The position numbers and the translations under genes were made by a program. Positions 34,401 through 41,895 of a stretch of DNA of 51,051 nt are shown here, piece after piece. Source of the stretch: an uncultured Sulfolobales archaeon (lineage in GTDB: Archaea > Thermoproteota > Thermoprotei_A > Sulfolobales > NBVN01); assembly GCA_938045815.1 (NCBI GenBank), contig CALIBI010000010.1, positions 1 through 51,051 of the forward strand. Reading direction: 5' to 3'. The notes beneath the pieces are model-generated. The model made no database searches. It saw only the letters and a program-made list of their open reading frames with translations, and was not told the DNA's origin. Every line of letters begins with the position of its first letter. The first letter of the stretch is position 1.

Positions 34401-34896
34401 CTTTCTCAGAACCGTTTATTATGAAGTAACCACCAGGGTCTCTCCAATCTTCCTCATACTTAATAAGTTCCTCTTTACTGAGCTTGCTCGTAGGATCTAA
34501 GACAGACCTAATCATTACTGGCATGAACCCTAAAGGAACATTATCCTCAACGTAATCAAACCCGTCCTCATGTATAGCTATCTTCAGATACATTGGTGCG
34601 CTGTAGGTTAGGTTGCGGATCCTAGCTACGGTTGGGTTAAGGTTCTCTAAACCTCTTATAACAGCACCTTCTATCTCCCTGATTTCAGGCTCGCCTATCT
34701 TGACATCGAGAACTTCCAGATATATCTTCTGGTGCGCTATCTCTACCCTCCCTAATTCCTTAACTATCTTTTTAATTCCTGAAGTTACGAACGTGTTGTA
34801 TGAGTCTAGATGTTGTTTTACGAGGCCTTTCTCCTTCAGGAAAGACTCTATGAGTGACCAACGAACTTCCTTATCTAGCTTGACAGGATCACCCAG
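31495..34896 (-). CDS. rpoB: DNA-directed RNA polymerase subunit B, probably initiated at CTG (34896)
   Basis: The ORF-track ATG at 34593 is internal. The frame continues upstream as (L)GDPVKLDKEVRWSLIESFLKEKGLVKQHLDSYNTFVTSGIKKIVKELGRVEIAHQKIYLEVLDVKIGEPEIREIEGAVIRGLENLNPTVARIRNLTYSAPMYLK..., matching the conserved RpoB N-terminus. Confidence 0.93.
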   Translation of the reverse strand: MGDPVKLDKEVRWSLIESFLKEKGLVKQHLDSYNTFVTSGIKKIVKELGRVEIAHQKIYLEVLDVKIGEPEIREIEGAVIRGLENLNPTVARIRNLTYSAPMYLKIAIHEDGFDYVEDNVPLGFMPVMIRSVLDPTSKLSKEELIKYEEDWRDPGGYFIINGSEKVIVGQEDLAPNRVLVDYGREASSITHTAKVISASAGYRVPIILDRLKDGTLTINFPSIPQKVPFVIMMRALGLETDMEIALAVSPDPEIQKELIPSLYAAREIKTQIEALDYLASRVTIGITDPEARRNRVLQILDMYFMPHLGNTPNTRILKALYLGQMACKLIELVIGRRKPDDKDHYANRRLRLAGDLMAQLFRVAFKAYMKDLRYQVERYRLTKGRKLSLKALARPDIVTERLNYALATGNWVGNRTGVSQILDRTNWISMLSHLRRTVAPLSRGQPHFEARDLHPTQWGRICPFETPEGPNCGLVKNLALSAYVTAGIEESSIIPYLQELGVVSLLEIYERLKKGDEELLEKITSYAKVFLNGTLIGYYPEEDASELVSSLRKLRRSGKLHHEVNVSYVRTEYINEVHVNCDSGRVRRPLLIVEKGKIKIASDVVEKLRSGNITFSDLVSMGVVEYLDSEEEDNALIALEPEEVTPEHTHLELYPPSILGVAAVLIPYANHNQSPRNTYEAAMAKQAVGMNAANFHLRFDSRAHFLHYPQKPVVQTRFLDLIGFNSRPAGQNFVVAVLSFTGYNMEDAVIMNKSSVERGLARSTFFRDYSTEELKYPGGQRDVIGIPDIKVKGYRGKENYESLDEDGMVPPEVDVISGKVLVGKTSPPRFLEEYKEFGLVSEARRDSSVSLRHGDRGIVDTVVITVDGEGNKFIRVKVRDLRIPEIGDKFASRHGQKGVIGLLVPQYDMPYTFEGVTPDLIINPHALPSRMTVGQLIESMAGKVGSLRGRAVDGTPFFGEKPEDLKKELLLFGYPHDGTEPMYDGRTGELISTPVFIGVVYYQRLHHMVSDKLHSRSRGPVQLLTRQPTEGRAREGGLRFGEMERDAIIGHGATILLKERLLDSSDKYTIYVCEKCGLLGWFDRNKGKYVCPVHGEEGNLVSVEVSYAFKLLLQEMMSMLIYPKIILKDKFSG

Positions 34897-34902
34897 ATCC
34901 CC

Positions 34903-35151
34903 TCACCCCGCTATAACGAATCTGTAAACTATTATCTTGCCTGCCGTAGGGGATTTCCGAGTTATTCTAACTATATCACCAGGTTTAGCGCCTATAGCTC
35001 TAGCGACAGGGTCTGACGCTCTAATGTATGGTAGCTGTTCAGGTCTCACACCAAGAGACTTCAAAACTTTAATAGCTTCTTCAGGACTCAAAACTTCGTG
35101 CTCAGGAACTAACTCATGTTCTAATATCCTAAACTTGGGTTTCTCACTCAT
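34903..35151 (-). CDS. rpoH: DNA-directed RNA polymerase subunit H
   Basis: [71 protein letters not shown]; start at the internal ATG preferred over 35199. Confidence 0.96.
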   Translation of the reverse strand: MSEKPKFRILEHELVPEHEVLSPEEAIKVLKSLGVRPEQLPYIRASDPVARAIGAKPGDIVRITRKSPTAGKIIVYRFVIAG

Positions 35152-35264
35152 TCCATACCCACCCATCATTTCGCTAATCAAGAAAACCAGAACACACATT
35201 TTAAGCTTTTAACCTCGACCAAATCAATAAGATTTTAAAGGAGTTAATAAGTATAAATGTGTGG

Positions 35265-35344
<80 letters not shown>

Positions 35345-35912
35345 CAAAACGTAAGACACCTTACTAATTATTTGAACTAATAACTCATTTACTAAACTAT
35401 TAACTATCTAGAGAAACAACGATTACTCTATTAGCATTTACTTATTAGAGTATCAATTACTTTCCTAGGTTCAGGTCTTTCTAGTAGTGGTGGGAGATCC
35501 CTGAGACTTATGTTACACACACACTAGTATCTACTCCTGACACGCTATTAATACACACGTATTTCTTGATTACTCAAGTTAATCATTGTTTTAGGTTCTC
35601 CTGAAGACCAATTACTAAAAACTACGTTTTAAAGGATGTTTCTAGAGCTTTATATCTTAGTATGTGTTTTCACACATTAACAAGAGAGCCCCATAGTTGG
35701 TAGTGAGTATTGATTCTCAGTGTTGCTAGGGAAATACTAGAATCTCATGTGTGGTAGGTAGTGCTGAGAAGACCAAGAATAAGCAAGACTAGAACATAAC
35801 TCACTACAACGCACTCACTGATGACGAAATAAGGGCTGTTGAGGACCTAGCTAGCTTTCAGTTATAAGAATAAAATAAAATCTATGAGATAATGTCTTTC
35901 TAGTGATTTAGG

Positions 35913-36587
35913 TTGAGGTGGTATGTGAATAAGAAGATTCGTGAGTTGGTTGTTAGAGCAGATTCTGTAGTTGTTCTTTCTTCTGTTAGGAGGGTTTATA
36001 AGAATGTTGAGCTCTCACGTATTTTAGGTGTTAGTGAAGCAACTTTAAGTAAGTATTACCACGGCATAACTATTCCAGCTTACTCTATGGCTGAGCAATT
36101 ACTCAAGAATTTCCTTGACGAGGAATTCGCTAGGAAGTATGTTGGTAGATTCATGAATATGGTTGGCTGGGACTTGAGGAAAGCTTGCGTAGATCCGTAC
36201 TTCATTAACTACGTGACTACATACTTCAAGTACAAACTAATTGATAAGTTGTCTGGTTTCTTCATAGACAAATTCATCGCACTACCTGATTACTCACTAA
36301 GCATAGCCTCACACCTCTCAACATCTTTTGACACCCCTCTAGTAATAACTACCGAAGAAGACATGATAATAGGGTTAGAAACCAAAAGCAGACCTCCAGC
36401 ACTACTGCGGAGAGGGGATTACGTGAGTTCTGTACACGCAATACTTAACAAAGAAATAGCAGAGTATTTCAGATACCTAGCAGACACACACAACCTAAAA
36501 TACGTAGCAGCACTAACTGTAGTCTTAATGGATGAAAAGAAAGTATCAGAAATTCTCAAGACCACAATACTTAACTTAATACCTTAA
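35913..36587 (+). CDS. HTH + (degenerate?) phosphoribosyltransferase-like regulator
   Basis: N-terminal HTH KNVELSRILGVSEATLSKYYHGITIPAY; central FIALPDYSLSIASHLSTSFDTPLVITTEED resembles the PRTase core but no clear PRPP loop. Confidence 0.45.
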   Translation: MRWYVNKKIRELVVRADSVVVLSSVRRVYKNVELSRILGVSEATLSKYYHGITIPAYSMAEQLLKNFLDEEFARKYVGRFMNMVGWDLRKACVDPYFINYVTTYFKYKLIDKLSGFFIDKFIALPDYSLSIASHLSTSFDTPLVITTEEDMIIGLETKSRPPALLRRGDYVSSVHAILNKEIAEYFRYLADTHNLKYVAALTVVLMDEKKVSEILKTTILNLIP

Positions 36588-36744
36588 GTAAGCAGTAGCA
36601 GTACTCACGAATTCGTTAGTGACTACAGAACCTGACAACACAGAACCTCGCACCCTAAATAAGATAAAACAGTACTCAAATACATCAAAACGTATATTGA
36701 ACCAACATAAGAGCTGACTCATCCATAAAGAATGAGGAATCTTG

Positions 36745-36803
36745 ACGTCATAGCGTGGGTTTCTCATCACGTTTTCAGCGCTTATAGACCTAAATCATCA
36801 AGT
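36745..36803 (-). ncRNA. Candidate box C/D sRNA (D box variant ATGA)
   Basis: Minus strand: C TTGATGA (36801-36795), 16-nt guide, D' CTGA (36778-36775), 4-nt spacer, C' GTGATGA (36770-36764, 7/7), 12-nt guide gaaacccacgct, D ATGA (36751-36748). Confidence 0.45.
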
Positions 36804-36934
36804 ATGTTTTATCATACAGATCTAATAAACCTTGATCAAAACCAAAACAGTAACGAAAGCGGGTCAGTACCCTGCACTTAGAGTATTGGGGGTAAGAACA
36901 CATAAATGTAGCGGCTAGAGGTAATCTAAACTCG

Positions 36935-37770
36935 TCAATCCCTACCAGAACTATCAGTATAGGAACCCACACTACGGAATCTCACGTTAATTTCTGTAAT
37001 CTCATCAACCCACTCAAGCTTATTAAGTGATTTCAAAGCTATCTCGCTGTCTATGCCTAACTCAGCAGAGCTTGCCTGAATAACTAAACCCTCGTTACTC
37101 TTAACTATCTTGAGAGCCTCCCTAGTTATATCTATAAGCTTCCTAACCACCTCAGGTCTGCTTTTTAGTAATTCATCACGGACTATCAAGTAGCTGCCAG
37201 ACATTCCAGGCCAAACGTCCTGAGCTCTTAACAGAATTTTCATACCTCTAGCATCAGCAACATAGACAATATCGCGTTCAGGTCACCGACAGGCTTCACA
37301 TTAAACCTAACACCGTAAAGATCCTGAATCTTAATCAAGAGTAAGTTAGTTGGGTTTTGAAGTCCTGTCGAGTATACATTGACATTACTTAAGTCAGAAA
37401 TACTTGAAACCCTATCAGGATTAACTACCAACGCGTAACCATAATTATGTATCTTCGCAACTATCTTGACTCCCACACCCTTATCTATCAGGTTTAGTAT
37501 AGGTCCTAGACAAGCCCAACCAGCATCAACCCCCCGGCTATAGCAGCTGCTAAATCAGCACCTGTCCTAAACTTAAACAACGTAGTAATGTTGAGACCGT
37601 GCTTCTTAAAAGATCAGCATGTAGCGCTACCCACATAGGCGTTGCGTGCGTGTTGAACTCAACACCTAAACGATATTCTCGTAATGAGTCGCGGGATTCA
37701 CTGAGTACACAACCCAGTAAATCAATATTAACGAAACCAAAACCACACCACTAATAACTAGCGGGGGTTC
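36935..37770 (-). pseudogene. Frameshifted SsuA/ThiY/NMT1-type ABC substrate-binding protein
   Basis: Fragments in shifted frames: signal/TM ISGVVLVSLILIYWVVYS, RLGVEFNTHATPMWVALHADL, KKHGLNITTLFKFRTGADLAAAIAGG, DAGWACLGPILNLIDKGVGVKIVAKIHNYGYALVV..., LRAQDVWPGMSGSYLIVRDELLKSRPEVVRKLIDITREAL. Confidence 0.8.
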
Positions 37771-37914
37771 TAATTCCCGTCACGATACCACCGTAAATCA
37801 TTTAATTTAATGATTTAAAATCATTAAGTATTAAACGTAAATCATCTTATTTACAGTCAAAAACTAATCCCCAGAGGCAGAAGTAAATTTAAGTTCACTA
37901 AAAATAAGTATCTT

Positions 37915-37968
37915 AGATGATGTCTGCCTCCGGCACTGAAAGTTGATGAAAAGGCATTTGTCTGACGA
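37915..37968 (+). ncRNA. Candidate box C/D sRNA
   Basis: C ATGATGT (37917-37923, 6/7), 12-nt guide ctgcctccggca, D' CTGA (37936-37939), 3-nt spacer, C' TTGATGA (37943-37949, 6/7), 12-nt guide aaaggcatttgt, D CTGA (37962-37965). Confidence 0.75.
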
Positions 37969-38034
37969 AGTAACTTCTCGAAACCTTACTGACGAATCCT
38001 CAATTTTAAAATATTCCTAGAAAACAGAGTATTA

Positions 38035-38097
38035 GGAGCTGTGAGGTTGACGACGGGCGGACTGAAAAGATGAAGAGCCATTGCAGCTCTGAGCTCC
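38035..38097 (+). ncRNA. Candidate box C/D sRNA with D' guide matching 16S rRNA 1399-1407
   Basis: Terminal stem GGAGC/GCTCC; C-like GTGAGGT (38041-38047); guide containing gacgggcgg (38052-38060); D' CTGA (38062-38065); C' AAGATGA (38067-38073); D CTGA (38089-38092). Confidence 0.65.
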
Positions 38098-38160
38098 GCA
38101 AATATTATCCAGGATTAATTCCCCTAAGTAAGGGGGTAGCGCCTCAGAAACTAGTACTCA

Positions 38161-38397
38161 TCACCTCAACAACTCTCTATTCCTAACATACTTAGTTAAT
38201 TTATACCATGAATACAGTAACGTTACGTTGAGACCTAAGTAAAGAATAACTGTCAGTACTTGAATCAATGCTGAATGACCCCACTCAACACTCAAAAAAA
38301 CCAAGAACCTTATTAGGACTATCTGTATTACTATTAGGAAAAAACCATAGAACATCAAAATTAAGGGAGCTCTCAGATTTCCTAGGAGACTCTTCAT
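38161..38397 (-). CDS. Small two-TM membrane protein, unknown function
   Basis: 78 aa with two hydrophobic helices. Confidence 0.5.
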   Translation of the reverse strand: MKSLLGNLRAPLILMFYGFFLIVIQIVLIRFLVFLSVEWGHSALIQVLTVILYLGLNVTLLYSWYKLTKYVRNRELLR

Positions 38398-38428
38398 TTA
38401 GTGATACCACCGAGTAACAATACTGGTC

Positions 38429-41380
38429 TTATGTAGAGTTCACAAGCGCGATACTTGGTCTGAAAGGCAACGCGTTCTTCTTCTTACCGCCATAGTCTGG
38501 TGCTTCCGCATCGCTTGCTTTATAGACTTCCCTAACTCTAATCCCTGTCTCCTCCTCTACGAACTTCTTGAACCTGAGAAGAATCTCGTACTCGTTCACG
38601 TAACCCACGTTAGTGATAGCTTCCAGTATCTCTGGAGGTAGCGACATAACTAGATCTACTAGAGTCTTAGCTATCTTAGGTGCTTGCTTCTGGTCAGCGA
38701 ACCCACTAGCTACCAGATACTTTATCACGTCACCTATCCTGCCACCACCCCGTAATATCCTGATACTCTCGATGAAGTGTTTGTATTCAGGCTCCGTGGA
38801 GACATACACCACAGCTTCGTTCCCCCTCACTATCTTAGATAAGCTCCTTAAGTCATCAATAAATCTCTCCAGAAACACATAACCTAGCTCCACAGACTCA
38901 TCAATCATCTTCTCCAGCTCTTCTTTCGAAGGTAATCTCTCGGTAGTCAGTAACCCGCTTGCCCCTACCTCATGCCATAATTCCTCAGTAATGAATGGTG
39001 TTACAGGGTGCATTACTTTAAGCCACATGACTAGTAAGTCTCTCAAGATCCTCGAAGGTCTCTCAACCATCCTCAGATATCTGAGGATATCTTGATGTAC
39101 GTTGTAGAAGATCTTCAGACACGCGGCTCTCACCCTAACCCTAGATAAGTCTTCGTAAGCCCCCAACACATTCCTAGCAAACCTTGAGAGAAGCCACTTC
39201 TCAGGAATTCCTACAACATCACTCAAATCACTGGCTCTAGAGAAAGACTTAATCAAGTCGTATATAGACCTGAGTTTCGCTTTAGTAGAGTCAAGCACAT
39301 CAATATCGAGATTCAGGTCACTCTCTACCTCAGCTCCTGACGCTATAGCTAACCTCACGACATCGGGTGAGTACGTGGAAACCAACCAGTGTAGTGGGAA
39401 GATATTGCCTCTAGACTTAGCCATCTTCTCCCCCTGTATGAGTACCCAACCATTAGCAACTATCTGTCTAGGCCATAGATTCTCGGGGAATATAGCTACG
39501 TGATTAAATATGAAGAAGGTTAAGTGGTTCGGTATTAGATCCTTACCACTATGTCTTGAATCAAGAGGGTACCAGTAGAGGAATTCTTTCCTCAGCTCTT
39601 CTAAGACTTTCTGATCAACACCTATCTTGCTCGGCTCCCCGGAACCAAGCATAACATAATCCCAGAACTCGTAAGTTAGTTTCTCGGGAGGTATCTCGTA
39701 CTTCCTTATCTTGTGTATTACCGTGTAGAAAGCCATATATATCGTGGAGTCACTCAAAGACTCGATAATCCAGCCAGGAGCCCACGGCAGTTCCGTCCCT
39801 AAACCCCTACTCCTAGTGCAAGCCTTCTCCCTCAACCAATAAACAGTATTCACGAACTGGGTTCTCGCTTCCTCAGGCACTAACCTAATCCTAGATAATG
39901 CTTCAAGCACTAGCTTCTTCCAGACAGCATCACCGTAGTTAATGAACCACTGATCCTTAACTATCTTGACTACTATCTCCGTACCGCACCTGCAGTATAC
40001 TGGCGCGTTCATTACATCATACATTGAGTCTCCGAACCCACTACTCCTCAAGAAGTTTTTGATTTTCTCCCGCGCTTCCTTAACAGGAACACTAGAAACT
40101 TCTTTCTCTATGAAGTCACGAGCCCCCTTAACGACCTCCTGCTCAACTAGGTTGGCTAAGTCAGAACGCATGACACCTGACTCCAGTTCTACTCTGTAGA
40201 TCTCCTTAGTAGCGTTATCTAGTAGCTCGTGCTCTTCCTGTGACCTAATACCTAGCTTCTCAACAGAATCTCTAGCCGGGATCTCACTATACCCCTCAAC
40301 CTTTATGAGAGGTATAGGTTCTAACCCATCCCAAGAACCACTCCTCTTGCTAACCACGTAATCACGTAAAGCAACGTAATCGTATGGTGCGTGCGCCGGC
40401 ACACTCATCACCACACCAGTACCAAACTTAGGATCAACGAATGAAGCCTCGATGACTTGAATCACGCGCCCAGTAACAGGATTCACGGCCTTCCTACCTA
40501 CTAGGTCCGCACCACTTACCTCACTCACTACCTCCACGTTCCTCTGAAAACTCAGCTTTCTAGCAGCCTCACATGAGAGAACCCAGGTATCTACTCCTTG
40601 ATTAGTCTCAACCTTAGCGATACAGTACTTCACGCCAGGATTAACCCAAATATTGGTTACTCCCAGAACAGTCTCAGGTCTTAGGGTAGCTACGACGTAA
40701 CTTAACCCGTCAAGACCTACAAACCTTATTAGGTATATCTCATCTATCTCAGGCTCCACGTCGTCCTTAGTATCGTGCATACCTACAGGCATATTATGTC
40801 TAGGGCACCAACCAACAGGGTGGGAACCCCTAGTTAAGTAGCCTGAGTCCAGGAGCTTCTTGAATTGCCACCTAATAAAAGCCTTAAACTCCGGGTCTAT
40901 AGTAGTGAATTCTCTCCTCCAATCAATAGAAAGCCCGTAGAGCTTCATAGCATTCTTAGATATCTCGTGAAAGAATCTAGCAACAGACACAGGGTCTCTG
41001 AGTTTCGCGAGCTCCGTACTCTCAACCTGAAACACCCTAGCTAAATTATCCACGTACTGTGGGTCCCCGGAAGCTAGACCCTCAGCAAGAGCTAGTATTG
41101 GGGTCCCAGTATAGTGGAAACCCATAGGAAATAACACGTTATACCCTAAACCCCTGAGGAACCTAGCCAGTACGTCAGGGATCAAGTATGTTCTAGCATG
41201 ACCTACATGCGCGGGGCCGTTAGGATACATAAAAGCAGCAGTTAAGAAATACTTCGGCACCCCCTCCATTGGTTCAGCTTCATAAACTCTCTCCTTATCC
41301 CATACCTCAGACCACTTACGAGCTATACTAACAAGATAAGCAGCAAAATCCTCAATACTTGAGACGCTCGTAACCATCAC
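38429..41380 (-). CDS. leuS: Leucyl-tRNA synthetase
   Basis: AAFMYPNGPAHVGHARTYLIPDVLARF, GSHPVGWCPRHNMPVGMHD, KMAKSRGN (KMSKS variant). Confidence 0.97.
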   Translation of the reverse strand: MMVTSVSSIEDFAAYLVSIARKWSEVWDKERVYEAEPMEGVPKYFLTAAFMYPNGPAHVGHARTYLIPDVLARFLRGLGYNVLFPMGFHYTGTPILALAEGLASGDPQYVDNLARVFQVESTELAKLRDPVSVARFFHEISKNAMKLYGLSIDWRREFTTIDPEFKAFIRWQFKKLLDSGYLTRGSHPVGWCPRHNMPVGMHDTKDDVEPEIDEIYLIRFVGLDGLSYVVATLRPETVLGVTNIWVNPGVKYCIAKVETNQGVDTWVLSCEAARKLSFQRNVEVVSEVSGADLVGRKAVNPVTGRVIQVIEASFVDPKFGTGVVMSVPAHAPYDYVALRDYVVSKRSGSWDGLEPIPLIKVEGYSEIPARDSVEKLGIRSQEEHELLDNATKEIYRVELESGVMRSDLANLVEQEVVKGARDFIEKEVSSVPVKEAREKIKNFLRSSGFGDSMYDVMNAPVYCRCGTEIVVKIVKDQWFINYGDAVWKKLVLEALSRIRLVPEEARTQFVNTVYWLREKACTRSRGLGTELPWAPGWIIESLSDSTIYMAFYTVIHKIRKYEIPPEKLTYEFWDYVMLGSGEPSKIGVDQKVLEELRKEFLYWYPLDSRHSGKDLIPNHLTFFIFNHVAIFPENLWPRQIVANGWVLIQGEKMAKSRGNIFPLHWLVSTYSPDVVRLAIASGAEVESDLNLDIDVLDSTKAKLRSIYDLIKSFSRASDLSDVVGIPEKWLLSRFARNVLGAYEDLSRVRVRAACLKIFYNVHQDILRYLRMVERPSRILRDLLVMWLKVMHPVTPFITEELWHEVGASGLLTTERLPSKEELEKMIDESVELGYVFLERFIDDLRSLSKIVRGNEAVVYVSTEPEYKHFIESIRILRGGGRIGDVIKYLVASGFADQKQAPKIAKTLVDLVMSLPPEILEAITNVGYVNEYEILLRFKKFVEEETGIRVREVYKASDAEAPDYGGKKKNALPFRPSIALVNST

Positions 41381-41824
41381 CTAGTAATCTGTTAAACCAA
41401 TCAAATTATATATTTAAACATCACGTTCTGTGACGTGACTGAAGGGTGAGGAGTTTAGAGAAGCCTGAGTAACGGGTTAAATCGTTGTCCTCAATACTTA
41501 CTAGTTTCTTGAAATAGATTGAAACAACCACGGAATCCTGTTAGACAGGTGTTTTCCTTTAGAGCCTTAAGCACTCCTTCTCAGGTATACACCTCACAGC
41601 CGTAATAGTCTTCTGATCCAGTAAATTATTTCTATCATCACCACTACCTCGACAACATAGTAAGGCGCGCGGTACGTTCCTGAGAACGAGGTTGAAAGAT
41701 ATGGAAGATCTTTAAAAGATCCGAATAATTTGGTCTGAGAGTATTAAAGTTAAGCAGGGGACATTAAAGATTTAGGTTATAAACTATGAGAGCGTTTTTA
41801 CCTATAAGCTAGCTTTAAGACTTC

Positions 41825-41888
41825 AATATTATGCTTAGGACACCAACTAACAGGATGAGAAGCTCTAGTAAGCTACTCCTAGAAAAAT
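41825..41888 (-). pseudogene. Relic fragment of a second LeuRS-like gene
   Basis: Minus strand LTRASHPVSWCPKHNIEVLK aligns with intact LeuRS LTRGSHPVGWCPRHNMPVGM at ~40800-40860; no intact ORF. Confidence 0.65.
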
Positions 41889-41895
41889 AGAGTTG

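Noticed and set aside
31495-34593. rpoB as given in the ORF track (starting ATG 34593)
   Set aside because: Omits ~100 conserved N-terminal residues present in frame upstream; replaced by 31495-34896.
36790-36972. 60-aa minus-strand ORF near the pseudogene
   Set aside because: Overlaps the C/D sRNA candidate and pseudogene tail; no coherent protein features.
37870-37930. Inverted repeat ccagaggcag / ctgcctccgg
   Set aside because: 9/10 match involving the sRNA guide; no terminator T-tract and probably coincidental, so not called as a separate element.
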